Assembly (NCBI RefSeq): GCF_000315625.1
Contig: NW_005434653.1
Location: 39,373 to 103,372, forward strand
From: Guillardia theta CCMP2712
Lineage: Eukaryota > Cryptophyceae > Pyrenomonadales > Geminigeraceae
Reading direction: 5' to 3'
Length of the DNA: 64,000 nt
The position numbers were made by a program, and so were the translations under genes. How positions within the stretch are numbered: position 1 is the first letter of the stretch; each line of letters starts with the position of its first letter. This document shows, one piece after another, positions 10,770-24,420 of this stretch. The notes beneath the pieces are model-generated. The model saw nothing but the letters and a program-made list of their open reading frames with translations, searched no databases and had not been told where the DNA came from.

Positions 10770-12142
10770 ACCATGTGTAGCTGCTTTTGACGTTTCTGCA
10801 TGTCAGAACTTACAACATCTCAAGCGATCCGAGATGTTCTATCTTGATATCAATCTGGTCCGGAGCTAACTTTTTCGTTGTTTCATTCATTGCTGAAGTA
10901 TAAGTTGGAAGCCGTAAGGGTTAAAGAATTTACAGGATTGCAACCTGCAAACAAATCAGACAAACGAGACGAACATGCCAATTAACGCACCGGTGCAGCA
11001 TAAGCTCCGCTATCACCCTGAAACTGAGGAGCAAGCCAGTCAATCTGCAAGTGCGTCAATTCACCGGCCATTGTCTTCATCCCCTTCCTACCCTTGGTCC
11101 GTTGTTGGTCATCGGAGCATCAGGGCAGATAGTAACAGCACCCATGTCCTAACATGCAAGAGGTCAGAGTATGCAGGGGTAAGGCATCGTGTACCTCATC
11201 AGTGTTTCCAGTGGCAGCACATCCGAAAACGCCGGATACAAATCCATAAGCAAGCTTTTGGGTGGGAGCAATCTGGAAACGTGTTTAACGATTGATGAAA
11301 ATACATTGTTCATGAGAAAAAAATGCTCCTGCTGTGCTTCTTTCACAATAAAGTGCTAATATACGCGAACCAAATCTCTTACAACGATCTCAACTTGTGC
11401 GAATCACTCGGCCTTGAGCTTTACGCGCTCACTCAGAGATTCCGACTTGATCGTCTTCAATACTTGATAGAAACTTGTTCAACCATCATATAGTTGGTCT
11501 AATAGTATCATTGCTCTTGAGACAACTTCCGTCCCCTAGTACTTCAACCACTCTGTCATGTATGGCTGAACATCTGCACAGGCTGCTCTGTTCGAATTCT
11601 CTGACATACATGTCCTGCTATCTTGCCCTCTTGCCCTTGATCCTGAACCCTCTTCCTCTCTCTGCATTCGTTCTGCTCATTTGCCCGTTTTCCCCGCACG
11701 CACCTGGAACAGCATTGTCGCGCCTCTTCGCAGCGTCTTTCCACCTGACGGTTATTTCAGCTAAAACGGTCAATTGGCAGTTAGATGTAACGGCACTAAT
11801 AATAATAAGAGGCAATTTCCCCGGAAAGTTTCAGGTCTAAAAGTTGAAGTTTAGAGGGTTTTTTAAGTTGAAGTTTGAAAGTTTCATCATGGCTCAGTAA
11901 TGGACGGATCTGGAGCACGGGGGGGTAGGACAGGACAGGACAGGACAGGACAGGACAGGACAGGACAGGACAGGACAGGACAGGACAGGACAGGACAGGA
12001 CAGGACAGGAGTCTCAGACGTCATAGGTGTTGACATATTGAATGGGTTTTGTGACCGGGCTGCGTCCAGGAAGTCACCCACCGTCAACATTCTGGGTGAT
12101 CTTCACCTCCTCGTCCTCGTCATAGCTCTTTGTTCTTCCTCC
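10770..12142. other. intergenic, AT-rich, with pentanucleotide array
   Basis: No supported gene. A frame at 10975-11295 has no motif, no homologous exon pattern and no splice-extended partner. The 3' part holds the AGGAC array listed separately. Confidence 0.5.
11927..12010. repeat. (AGGAC)n array, about 17 copies
   Basis: An uninterrupted pentanucleotide array ending about 130 bp upstream of the start codon of the pseudouridine synthase gene. Frames on both strands through it are artefacts of the repeat. Confidence 0.95.
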
Positions 12143-14767
12143 ATGGCATCTGAAGAGCGGCAGGCGCCCACCAAGAAGCCGACGGGTGAGCTGGACCCTG
12201 AGAGAGAGGCTCCTTGCCGTTTGACCTGAGGGCAGGGAAGAGGAACGACCCTTCCAACAAGAGGCCGCAGGACAAGAACCGTTTCCTGCATCCTGCAGAA
12301 ACCTCATGCTGGCAGGTCACCTGCCGTCTCCTGCAAGCGACTCCCTTACAGATGTGCAGAACGAGGTCAAGGAATGGACCTTCCATTACACGGAGAGGTT
12401 TCGAGTTGTTCCCCCCTACCGGTTCGAGTTCGGCACGTCGATCAAAGTCAGCCGGTGAGACTCTGTGAGGAGTCCACTGACAATGTGGATGCAGGCGAGA
12501 TGGGTGGGAAGGCTGCTCCTGGAGGTGTTCTCGCAGGTCAGACGAGGAGGAGGAGGTGGAGGTGGCAGCAGAGGGCTGACTTGACCCCACCAGGAATTTC
12601 CGTACTTTGAGGACTCGCTGCAGTACTACACCGAGGTGTGTGAAGAGGAGGAGGAGGAAAAGGAGGGAGAGGAAGAGGGAGGAGGAGGAGGAGGAGGAGG
12701 AGGAGGAGGAGGAGGAGGAGAAAACGAAGACGCGATAGATTGACTTGCCTTCAAGGCCATGGAGCTCGGCAGGCTGAGAGTGAACGACGAGAAGGCGAGC
12801 AAAGGTTAGTCATGATGGCCTCTTGATACAGGTAGTCCAACATGAGCCTTGTAGATTACCGGTGTCGGGATGGAGATGTTATCACGCATCATGTCCATCG
12901 GCATGAGGTGNNNNNNNNNNNNNNNNNNNNNNNNNNNNNNNNNNNNNNNNNNNNNNNNNNNNNNNNNNNNNNNNNNNNNNNNNNNNNNNNNNNNNNNNNN
13001 NNNNNNNNNNTCTCCTTTCTTCGCCTCGGCTCGCCTCCGCCTCCTTCTCCTCCTCCTTCCCCCGCCATATCATTCTCTTTCTCTTTCTCTTTCTCTTTCT
13101 CTTTCTCTTTCTCCTCCTCCTCCTCCTCCTCCTCCTCCTCCTCCACTACCAACCCCAACCCTCTCTCCCATCGCCGCCGCTGCCACCACCACATCACCAC
13201 TTCATCATCAGCATCAACATCATCATCGTTGTCAAGTCTCCTTAGCTCATGCGAACACATCACTATTCTTTCCCTTCAATCTTTCACTTCATCTGCTCAT
13301 TTAATTTTGTTCGCCTTCAGCCGCCCGTCACGAGTGAAAAGATCGTGATCATCTCAGATAGCGATGGGATTTTGGCAGTGAACAAGCCCTCATCCATTCC
13401 CATCCATCCAGGCGGAAGGTCAGTCAAGTTCTGCTGAGATAAGGCCTCAGACGTCTTATCAGGTATCGCCGAAACTCGCTGCTCGCTATCCTTGCCAAGG
13501 TGAAGAACCTCCTGGTCGATGTCAGCGACGATGATCGGGTAACGACAGGAGCACAACATGTTTGACCTCCATACGGTTCATCGTCTTGATCGTCTGACCT
13601 CTGGCCTCTTGCTTTTCGGTCCGTGCCTTTCGTCCCCGTCCGCTCTCGCTCAGTCTCCTTCCAGGTCGATCGAAGGCTGTCGCAGAGATGTTCCGGCGTG
13701 AGTTCGAGGACGGCAACGTGCAGAAGCAGTACCTCGCTCGAGTTGCCTGCCCTGCCTCTCTCCCCTCCTCTCACCTTCACCAGGTCCTCGGGCATGTGCC
13801 CCCGGGAACGACGCTGGTGGATCAGCCGTTGGCTTGCAAGAACCACCGGGAGGCCATACATGAGATCAGCTCCGACGTGAGTCGAACGCGGGAGGGGCTG
13901 GTGCTGATGACATGCCAGGGGAAACCTTCGCAGACTCGCGTCACGCTGCTGGCGACTGGTGTAGGCGAGCTGGAGGGACAGTCGCTGGTGCTGTGTGAGC
14001 CGTTGACCGGTCGAACTCATCAGATTCGCCTCCACCTGCAGTAGCTGAACAAGACGTCGGTCGCCCTGTGCTCACCATCGCCCAGGTGGCTCGGATGCCC
14101 CATCGCCAATGATCCGCTCTATGGCCCTGCTGGAGTCGGAAGCACGTCCACAGCAGAGCAGTCTGCTGATCCGCCAGGCGAGCATGAAGCGACTTGCTCT
14201 GTCGGAGAGGCAGACAGCCAAGACGCTGTGGGCAAGCGAGACCTTGACACTGCTCTACCTCGAACGAACAAGAAGAGAAGAACAGAGCTGGGCATCATCT
14301 CCGAGGTCTTTCTCCTCCATCTCTCTCCCCCCGCTCGCTCACCTGCAGCTCTGGCAGGAATCAGCTCGCCATGACGAGTCGTTGAACCTCGACGCCAACG
14401 GGTGGATGGATGCAGGAAGGACTTGAGGCTGAGGCAGAAACTCCGCTGACTGAGGTGGCTCGTGCAGACTGCATCCACTGCCGCGCTTGTCGTGCTGAGG
14501 GCTGCAAGGGATACTATGTTCCCCTCAAGAAGAAGGTGGGAAGGAGGGGGATGAGAATTAGTGACATCAACCCAGCATGATGACTCCAACGCCATGCTCA
14601 TATGGCTTCATGCCTTGACAAACAAGGTGGCGAAAGGAGAGGAAGAGGACTGCGAATTTATGCTGATGCAGGGGGCGACGTGGAGCTTCAGGACTCCTTT
14701 CCCATCATGGGCCGAAGAGTTTGAAGGTGCTGGAAACTGTTTCAGGTTGATTGCAAACTCAATATGA
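12143..14767 (+). CDS. RPUSD2/RIB2-type RNA pseudouridine synthase (RluA family)
   Basis: Exons in order: MASEERQAPTKKPT at 12143; EWTFHYTERF and VVPPYRFEFG; WEGRLLLEVFSQ-type segment near 12500; EFPYFEDSLQYYTE; LGRLRVNDEKASK (S4-like); DGDVITHHVHRHEV just before the 100-N gap; PPVTSEKIVIISD and NKPSSIPIHPGGR after it; then DLHTVHRLDRLTSGLLLFG with the catalytic Asp of the HRLDRxTSG motif. KAVAEMFRREF, KQYLARV, LTGRTHQIRLHLQ and WLGCPIANDPLYG follow. The C-terminus has paired cysteines (CIHCRAC) and a LIWLHAL / FPSWAEEF tail like eukaryotic RPUSD2 and yeast Rib2. The enzyme isomerises uridine in RNA. No riboflavin deaminase domain is visible. The gap lies at an exon end, so one short segment may be missing. 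Confidence 0.85.
12911..13010. other. assembly gap, 100 N
   Basis: Exactly 100 N, directly after the exon ending THHVHRHEV of the pseudouridine synthase gene. The sequence to the right is C/T microsatellite (CTTTCT and CTC repeats, about 13025-13145), which probably caused the gap. Confidence 0.99.
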
Positions 14768-14839
14768 TGAACAGAAGCATCGCAGTTGCTGTCAAAGATC
14801 GATAAGCTTGAACAGGCAAAATGAACTCTGGCATGCAAG

Positions 14840-14983
14840 ACTGGCATCCTTTATGATATCCTTTCTCTTGTTCCCTTTGGTTTCCTACTGGCATCCTTCT
14901 GATATCCTTTCTCTTCTTCCCTTTCGTTTCCTACTGGCATCCTTATGATATCCTTTCTCTTCTTCCCTTTCGTTTCCTACTGG
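14840..14983. repeat. 46-47 bp tandem repeat, three copies
   Basis: Three direct copies begin at 14840, 14887 and 14933 with ACTGGCATCCTT, followed by GATATCCTTTCTCTT and GTTTCCTACTGG. They lie just 3' of the pseudouridine synthase stop codon. Confidence 0.9.
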
Positions 14984-15404
14984 ATTTACTCCTGGCAACA
15001 TGATCGTCCTACGGTCCTCGCCAAACTTGTTTCAGCAAACCTCCCCTGCCGCAGCATCGCTGTTGTTTCTCCTGCATTTGATCTTCGTCTTCCTGCTGCC
15101 AGCTGCGAGCGAGCAATCGCAGCTGCGCGAAGATGACCGCGTTTGCTGGCTTTCTACATAAGACTCGTGAGCTCTCCGGTTCCTTCCTAGTCGCTGACAG
15201 CAAGTCGAGAAGGAAAGCTCAAGGTGGCAGATAGAAAGGACAGAGAGAGTATAGTGCTGTATGGTAACTGAAATGCAACAGACCTCTTTGATTGTTGATC
15301 ATCATTTTTAACTTAGGAATACAAGTAGTTATCATATGCAACATTTGGATCACTTAATCTTGCATTTACACATGTCACTGCTGCAAGGATTGTCGAGAGT
15401 AAAG
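14984..15404. other. intergenic; possible 33-residue frame at 15133-15234
   Basis: The only frame of note reads MTAFAGFLHKTRELSGSFLV and continues to a TAG at 15232-15234. It is short, has no motif and no relative in the window, so I do not call it a gene. Confidence 0.3.
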
Positions 15405-15695
15405 TCAGTCTGGAGTAAATTTCAAAGGCTGGGAGGCAGTTGCGAACTCTGTGGATGACACGCTCGCGTGTTTGGCTCTTGCTAACTGAATGCTTCTGAG
15501 AAGAACCTTCCCTTCCCCGTCATCCACCGAAGGCCTTCTGCAAGATAGACGGCTGAGCGCTTGCGAGTTGAAATGTTGTCTTACGTAAGCCCGTTGGGTG
15601 TGATTGAGGTGAAAGGCTCTTGTCGGCCGTGAGGAAGTTGTCTGAGAGTCGCAGTGCTCCAGGAAGAGAATGTAGGATGAGGGTGCAGGAGACAT
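15405..15695 (-). CDS. diverged homologue of the inverted-repeat small protein
   Basis: An intronless frame of 96 residues from the ATG at 15693-15695 (MSPAPSSYILFLEH). It aligns along its length with the 87-residue proteins at 1635-1898 and 2492-2755: AFHLNHTQRAYV against AFRLNAAQQAYV, and DDGEGKVLLRSIQLARAK against DDGKGELVLQSISQAASK. The longer upstream frame is carried by a tandem repeat, so I prefer this internal ATG, which also matches the length of the paralogues. The strong divergence with conserved blocks shows selection on the protein. Function unknown. Confidence 0.6.
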   Translation of the reverse strand: MSPAPSSYILFLEHCDSQTTSSRPTRAFHLNHTQRAYVRQHFNSQALSRLSCRRPSVDDGEGKVLLRSIQLARAKHASVSSTEFATASQPLKFTPD

Positions 15696-15710
15696 TGGAA
15701 GACAATCCAA

Positions 15711-15858
15711 AGTTGCAACACCAACCAGAACGCAATGCTGTACGGTTGTTGAACACACAAGTGGCAACACCAATCAGAACGCAATGCTGTACGGTTGTTG
15801 AACACACAAGTTGCAACACTAATCAGAACGCAATGCTGTACAGTTGTTGAACACACAA
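15711..15858. repeat. 49-bp tandem repeat, three copies
   Basis: Direct copies start at 15711, 15760 and 15809; each contains CAGAACGCAATGCTGTAC and GGTTGTTGAACACAC-like segments. The array begins about 15 bp upstream of the ATG of the small protein gene on the minus strand, so it covers its leader or core promoter. Confidence 0.93.
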
Positions 15859-15959
15859 CCTCCGGTACCTCGGATGACCAAGAGTAGCGGGAGCAACGGT
15901 ACGAGATAGCACGAAAACAGCCACGTTGATTGTTTCGAAACTTATTTTAAAAATGTCAG

Positions 15960-17414
15960 CATTGCCCAACCTAAGGGTGGGGTGGTTTTCATAGTCTGTG
16001 GCAGGGTACTTCGGACTGAGCAAGAAATGTACTTCGAAGGGGGGTACGGTCGTCAGTGGGGAATGAGGGGGGTAGGGGGTGGCCGAAGCTGCGCCGTGAC
16101 GCCAGTTGATTGGCCCAAGGGTCAGCAGGGGACGAGCCTCCGACCTCCGAAGCCTCCGAAGCCTCTGAGGAGCCCGGGATCAAGTTGCGGGCTCGCCGCG
16201 GCCGACCCGGACCCGGAGTCGACTCAGGAGTCGACTGAGCTCACTGAGTGGCACTCCGAAACTCAGGCTCCGATGGCCGGGCCGGGCGGCACGCGGCGGC
16301 GCGGCCTGCCGCAGTGCCGCAGCCTCCGAGACACACTGGCAGTCACTGAGTGCCCCGGCGACTCACTGTCAGCGCCGGCCCCCCCCGTCCCGCCCCTGAC
16401 AGTGAGCCGGGCGCGCCGGGGCCCGGGCTGCCGCGGCGCGGGCCGCCGGCACTGCAGATGCCGCCTCAGTGGCCGCCGGGCGGCGGCGGGGGAGATGCCA
16501 GTTTGTGAGAAGAAGAACCACTGCGATCAAACGATCGAGGATGTCGGAACATTTCTATCCAACTAGGAGCATTTCACACCCCCGGCCCGAGGCTTCGATC
16601 ACAGGATCAAGTTGACTGACCTTTAAACACAGGCCCTCTCAACAAGAACTAGCGCTGAAATTTCTCTACTGAGAGGAAAGCAGAGTGACAAGAAGGAGAT
16701 CTATCTCTCTTTATCCTCACAGACAGAGCAATGTCAGAAACAATATGTGATTTGAATAAACTTAGCCTGAATGACCCGGCCCACCGGGGTTGTCTGACTG
16801 AGCGTAGTCTTATGTGCATCAAGTGTGGTAGACTTTGACCAACTCTGACGAAGTGACATGAGATTGTCCGGAGCAAGGGTAATACAGTGCATCAGTCCAT
16901 TCACACGATAAGCGAGAGGACAGCTGAATGCATATCGGTAGTATCTGTGGAATCATGTTTATGATAATGGATCATCATCATGCCCTAATGCACTCTTGCC
17001 ATGCAGTCAACCGTAGGAGTGGCAGTAGGCAGCAAAGAGAGCAAAAAGAGTTCAACCTTGCATAACTTGCCATCACGCCATCGCATCCTAGTTGAGTTGT
17101 AGTTCAAACAGACAGGACATCATCATCGTGCTTACGAATACAGATTTCTCGACTACTTGGACCTGCTTTCCGAAGAACAAGAGCCTCGGACATGTTCTGA
17201 TCACGCAGCTATCAATGCTTCAACAGACTCTTACAATCGAGGTATTTATTCATAATCTCAGTACAAAATTGAAGATCAGTCGGTCCTGTGACTGACATGA
17301 CACAGGCATGGAATGGATGCAAAGAAAGCAGCACCGTAAGCCAAAAGTTTAGTGTACAATCAAATCATTGATTCGAACAAAAATACAACAAGTGATAAAG
17401 TTGGCCACTCCACT
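15960..17414. other. intergenic composite island B plus unique DNA
   Basis: A GGGGT-rich stretch (about 15970-16075) runs into a very GC-rich block (about 16080-16500) full of GAGTCGACTGA, CACTGAGTG and GGCCGGGCC-type words. From about 16570 to 17414 the DNA is ordinary and I see no exon. Confidence 0.55.
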
Positions 17415-17725
17415 TCACAAAGCAACCTCGATCCCCATGCAGTTGGTAATTGTCGCGTGATTTTGGATGAGATGAATAGCAGATCTGAGGCATCGTAGCT
17501 GCTTCTGCCGCGAAGGTCCCTCAAGGTCGAGGTCTAGTTTGCCTCTTCTACGCTGAGGTGAACTTCTTGCATCCTCGCTCGACCCCATCGAGGACATCCA
17601 GTCCAACACTCGTCCATCGTCCAAGACTTCAGTGTCAAGGGAAAACGATTCTTCAAAATCCCTTTGCGCCATGAAGTGATCTGTGGGAGGTAGTCGAGCC
17701 TTGACGCGCAATTCAAAGATGATGC
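17415..17725 (-). CDS. possible terminal exon of an unknown protein
   Basis: A clean frame of about 103 residues (IIFELRVKARLPPTDHF ... NHATITNCMGIEVAL) with a good acceptor, CCCTCAG, directly upstream at 17726. Beyond it is a CTG/CAG microsatellite, which would be intronic and would otherwise read as a Leu run. I recognise no domain and could not find the upstream exons. Confidence 0.3.
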
Positions 17726-17879
17726 CTGAGGGTAGAAGCAGCAGCAAGAGAAGCAGCAGCAGCAGCAGCAGCAGCAGGGACAAGGCAGCAGGGGCAAGAA
17801 GGCAGTAGAAGGAAGTGGAGGAAGAAATAAAGATGAGGGGGGCAAGGGTTTCTCTATTTCACAGCTTAAAACCGCACAA

Positions 17880-18960
17880 TCTTTACAGCTGTTGCAACCC
17901 TTTATTGAACTACCCCACCCCTCCTTCGACAGAGAGACCGAGGGTGCATGAGGGGTACTGCTGCAAGGGGCTCGTTTGGGTCACAACTCAAATGATGAGT
18001 TACGGCAGATGACTTGAAGTCCCCCCCGGGCCCGCAAACCGTTTAGGTTATCGTCCGATGAGTGAAAAAGAACTGAAGTGACTGGTACTAAGGCACTGCC
18101 CTGTAACTTGAATCAGCCTGTCTCCAGGCACGGTACAGCATGACCGTGAAGGAGGCTGGTCACGCCGCCGGACACACCGTCCATGCGCTCGTACGGTCAC
18201 GGCGCGCGGCGGCGACTCACAGCCGCTGAGCGGCGCCCGGGCCCGACTCCGTCGGACCGCCACTGTCAGCGGGCAGGCCGCCCGGGGGCCCGGGCCCGGG
18301 TCGGGCCCGCGGGGGAGGGGGGGGCGGTCATGATACCGGCGTACGGCAGTACGGTACGACGGTACGCCGGTCACTCCGTAGTACCGTCGCCGGCGCCCAA
18401 ACTCGGGGATTCCCCCGCGGCCCGGGCGGCGAGCCTCCGAGTCATCCCCAGTTAGCCGCTACTACTACCGCCTGCCAGTCACGATGATGAACTGCCGCAG
18501 CCCCCCCGTAGTGCACTGAGCCGCCGCAGTGCACGGACTCATCCGGGAACTCGGAACTGCGGGCCGGCCCGGCCAGTTGACTCAGTGAGTTCGCCCGGAC
18601 GGTTACGGTAGAACGGTAGTACTGAGCGTCACTACTACTAGAGTCAGTCACGGCACCGGGGGCTCAGTGAGCCTCGGCGGCGGCTCGCCGGGCGGCGCAC
18701 ACGAGCCTCTGAGGCCGCAGGATCTTGGTCTGCTGATCAAGTTGGTTGACGCCTAGTACTCTAGTAGTTCACAGTCTGCTACCGCAGTGTACAGACGTAG
18801 AACACTGAGTGGCAGAGTCAGAAATGATTCCAATAGACTCGCTGAGCACTCGGGCCGGCGGCGGCGGTTCAGCTGCCGCCCTTCCGGGCACGGTTGGTAT
18901 GAACTAACATTTATCACCGTGATCGATCACCGGATCACACCAACTTAGTGGGTATGAATA
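17880..18960. other. intergenic composite island C
   Basis: About 17900-18020 carries CCCCACCCC and GAGGGGTAC words; about 18020-18890 is GC-rich with many CCGGGCCCG, GTACGG, ACTCAGTGAG and GGCGGC words. No coding sequence is evident. The 3' end abuts the SGNH gene. Confidence 0.6.
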
Positions 18961-18983
18961 TGGATATCGATCACGCTAATGCT

Positions 18984-20213
18984 TCATCGTTCGTCTAGGT
19001 CTATTAGTCGCAGAAGGTTTAAAAGAGTCTGGACCTCCGCCACCCGTGCAGCATCGCCGAAATGATTTTCAGTGTCGCCAGTGATTCTGTTGCTTCCCTG
19101 AGAGCGATCGAGCAAGAGCTGCTCGTGATCCAGCAGGTAGATGTTCAGCTTCCTCTTGGACCTGCCTCTCTCGCCGCAGCAAGCTTGCATAGCCCTTACG
19201 GCTCGATCAGCAGTCTGCCGTGAGACCCCAAACGAGGTGATGCTCGGAGAAGCTTTCCAGCTAGCGATCTTGGCACTTTCCCACACCGAACCATTCACGA
19301 AGAGCAGACTTTTTGCGATGTTGTTTACGGCCCTGATAGCAGGAACAATGTTGCTCCCAGACGAATAGGGCGCAGTCCTCCATATCCCGTGCGGTGTCTT
19401 GCCCATACTGCACAAGTCACAGACCGCAGTCTGCAGGCAGAGGACGAATCTGTCTGGACACTCCCCGACGCATCGAGACCCGTGATCGATCACGTGATGC
19501 AGACCGTAACCCAACATGACCTGAGTGTACGCCTCCCCCGCTCGACGGACCACATGGCATTTCCCTGGTCCGTGCACATACACACCCTCGTTCCAAAAGA
19601 AATGTAGAGAGCTGCTTCTATTGCGCTGCTTGTATTCTCTGTGCAGCTGGTCGTGCCATCCTGTGGACAGCTTGCTGTTAGCAATGCTGCGAAACCCTTT
19701 CTGACTTGAAAGCAAGACATCGAAAGTGTTTGTTAAACGACGAGTCAAAGAGTCCCCGTTAAGCGACAAGTGCTTTCCATTCATAATTTCATGTGCTTGA
19801 CGCCAGTCAAACATTCGAAAACCGCATTTGAGGGGTGACTGAGACACAAACACATCTGCAAGCCAGTACCCCTTGGTGATGCTCGAGATACATGCTCGCA
19901 CGTCATGATCCTGGAGCAATCTAGAGAATGACTTTAACCCTGGACGCATCCAACTATTGGCCAGCAGAGTAGTCAACCTTGTCTTATCTAGAGGCAAGCT
20001 CTTATTCTGAGCCGATTCTGCATCGAGCACCTCCGCTGCCATGGATGGAGATGAGCTATGTGACGTGTTTGATCCCGTCTGGTTGATCGGATACAGACGC
20101 GAGGAAGCCTCAGGCTCATGGAGAGCTGACTCACCCTCACGGGGCCCTAGCCTCGCCATAACGATGACGCCAACGACTACTCCAGCCATGAATCCTACCC
20201 CGCTGCGCGCCAT
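18984..20213 (-). CDS. SGNH / PC-esterase-like type II membrane protein
   Basis: An intronless frame of 409 residues. Residues about 8-21 (FMAGVVVGVIVMA) form an N-terminal signal anchor, followed by a Ser/Thr/Asn-rich stalk with N-glycosylation sequons such as NQT and NTS. At residues 150-160 SLNGDSLTRRL matches the GDSxxR block of PC-esterase/SGNH acyltransferases (CASD1, NXPE and plant TBL proteins), preceded by CGFRMFDWRQA. Near the C-terminus GDTENHFG then AEVQTLLNLL resembles the DxxH block, though the spacing is one residue longer. A role as a Golgi or ER O-acyltransferase or esterase is likely by family; the substrate is unknown. It sits between two GC islands. An unspliced gene among split genes could reflect retroposition. 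Confidence 0.65.
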   Translation of the reverse strand: MARSGVGFMAGVVVGVIVMARLGPREGESALHEPEASSRLYPINQTGSNTSHSSSPSMAAEVLDAESAQNKSLPLDKTRLTTLLANSWMRPGLKSFSRLLQDHDVRACISSITKGYWLADVFVSQSPLKCGFRMFDWRQAHEIMNGKHLSLNGDSLTRRLTNTFDVLLSSQKGFRSIANSKLSTGWHDQLHREYKQRNRSSSLHFFWNEGVYVHGPGKCHVVRRAGEAYTQVMLGYGLHHVIDHGSRCVGECPDRFVLCLQTAVCDLCSMGKTPHGIWRTAPYSSGSNIVPAIRAVNNIAKSLLFVNGSVWESAKIASWKASPSITSFGVSRQTADRAVRAMQACCGERGRSKRKLNIYLLDHEQLLLDRSQGSNRITGDTENHFGDAARVAEVQTLLNLLRLIDLDER

Positions 20214-20224
20214 GAAGAGACCCA

Positions 20225-20900
20225 GTAGGGTTTAAAGTTGATAGGGAAACACCCCTCCTCAGTACGCTAACTACTACTAATAGTTACTACTACAGCAAAA
20301 ATGAACAGCGTAGTGCCCACTTTAGTTAACCATGAGGAAGGGGTTAAAAAGATTAGGTTACCCAGTTTAATTTTGATCGTTTAACTTGAAGAATGATCTA
20401 GGTTGGGGTGGACAGCAGTCGGCAGGATTCGGTTTTGGTTCTCGCTGTCTTTTCTCTTCTCGCCGTTTGGCCGGGGCGGCCCTGTGACTGGCGGCGGCGA
20501 CAGTGTCAGGGTCAAGCCTCCTCGACTCTCCTGATTGTCCTCGTACTGATTTTAACTTAACTTTGAGTAAAGGTGATCCGGAGGCTAGTTGAAGAATGAT
20601 CTAGGTTAGGCTAGTGGCCCAGGCTCGGATCACTGGGCCGATATCAACTTGGCTGGCAAGGTCACGCCGGGTGCTATGCCAGTCCGACCGTGGGTCTTTG
20701 TGGGTCACTAGTGACTCAGTCCGACTGTCCGATCAAACCGTCCGAACGGTCAGAGCCTGTGGCAAGTTCCGAAGTTGAACTTCAACGGCCAAGTTGGCCG
20801 CCGCCGGCCGGCAGTTGACCGGGCCGGCCGACCGGAAGTTCCGAGCGACCCGGGTACTGAAACGGGCAAATGCCGGAATTAGATCATGGAGGGCAGGAGG
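20225..20900. other. intergenic composite island D
   Basis: No gene. TACTACTACTAATAGT-like words and AGGGG patches are followed by a GC-rich block at about 20460-20860. The sequence GAAGAATGATCTAGGTT occurs twice (about 20388 and 20592). A segment around 20545-20573 (TTTTAACTT then CTTTGAGTAAAG) recurs with small changes near 45360, inside another island. Confidence 0.6.
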
Positions 20901-20910
20901 GAGGCGTTGG

Positions 20911-21657
20911 TAGAGGCGAGGGATAGTAGAGGCGAGGGATAGGAGAGGCGAGGGATAGGAGAGGCGAGGGATAGGAGAGGCGAGGGATAGTAGAGGCGAG
21001 GGATAGGAGAGGCGAGGGATAGTAGAGGCGAGGGATAGTAGAGGCGAGGGATAGTAGAGGCGAGGGATAGTAGAGGCGAGGGATAGTAGAGGCGAGGGAG
21101 GGATAGTAGAGGCGAGGGATAGGAGAGGCGAGGGATAGGATAGGCGAGGGATAGTAGAGGCGAGGGATAGTAGAGGCGAGGGATAGTAGAGGCGAGGGAT
21201 AGTAGAGGCGAGGGATAGGATAGGCGAGGGATAGTAGAGGCGAGGGATAGTAGAGGCGAGGGATAGTAGAGGCGAGGGATAGTAGAGGCGAGGGATAGTA
21301 GAGGCGAGGGATAGTAGAGGCGAGGGATAGTAGAGGCGAGGGATAGTAGAGGCGAGGGAGGGATAGTAGAGGCGAGGGATAGTAGAGGCGAGGGATAGTA
21401 GAGGCGAGGGATAGTAGAGGCGAGGGATAGTAGAGGCGAGGGATAGGATAGGCGAGGGATAGGAGAGGCGAGGGATAGGAGAGGCGAGGGATAGGAGAGG
21501 CGAGGGATAGTAGAGGCGAGGGATAGTAGAGGCGAGGGATAGTAGAGGCGAGGGATAGTAGAGGCGAGGGATAGTAGAGGCGAGGGATAGTAGAGGCGAG
21601 GGATAGTAGAGGCGAGGGATAGTAGAGGCGAGGGATAGGAGAGACGAGGGATAGTAG
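20911..21657. repeat. 16-bp minisatellite, about 46 copies
   Basis: The unit is AGTAGAGGCGAGGGAT, with common variants GGAGAGG and GGATAGG, and two 20-bp units that carry an extra AGGG (near 21087 and 21357). Because 3 x 16 = 48 nt, the minus strand reads as an open 16-residue peptide repeat; I take this as incidental. The array ends 70 bp upstream of the start codon of the next gene. Confidence 0.97.
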
Positions 21658-21727
21658 GTCAGGAAGGGGATCAGTTGCACCAGACTACTATCACCTTTCT
21701 AAATTGCCTCTGACATGAAGTGAGAAG

Positions 21728-24007
<2,280 letters not shown>

Positions 24008-24009
24008 AT

Positions 24010-24420
24010 GAGCGAGGGAGGAAAAAGGATGAGGAGGAGGAGGAAAAGGTTGTGGTGGAGGGGACAAGGGAGAAGGAGGGGAGGAGTTGGAACAAGTTTC
24101 AAGTGGTTAGATGGCCGCGAGACGGGTCAGCTGTGATCGATGTGAATCGATAGGGGAGAGCGCGGAGTTGATGTGTCTGAATGAGATCAGGGGGAGCGAG
24201 GGAATGGACTTGCGGAGGATGAGCAGGAGGATGGAGCTGGTGGCGTTGGGGATGAAAGAGATTGAAACAGGAGGAGGAAGATCAAGAAGGAGAGGAGGAC
24301 TGAGAGTACTCTGGATGTTTTATTAAATCACAAGTGCCATTTGTCAGTCACTTTGATTGGCCCGCTCAAGCTCGCCTGCCACGAGGAGACTCAGAAGAGG
24401 AGAGGCGAACAAGAAGGCGA
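24010..24420. other. short gap between convergent genes
   Basis: Purine-rich 3' flanks of the two convergent coiled-coil genes. No independent gene is visible. Confidence 0.5.

Noticed and set aside
10975-11295. A 106-residue frame between the acyl-CoA-binding and pseudouridine synthase genes
   Set aside because: No motif, no flanking exons, and composition like the surrounding intergenic DNA.
20733-21680. A 315-residue minus-strand frame of repeated LYYPSPLLSLASTIPR-type units
   Set aside because: It is the conceptual translation of the 16-bp minisatellite. Several frames stay open because 48 is divisible by 3; there is no splice support or domain.
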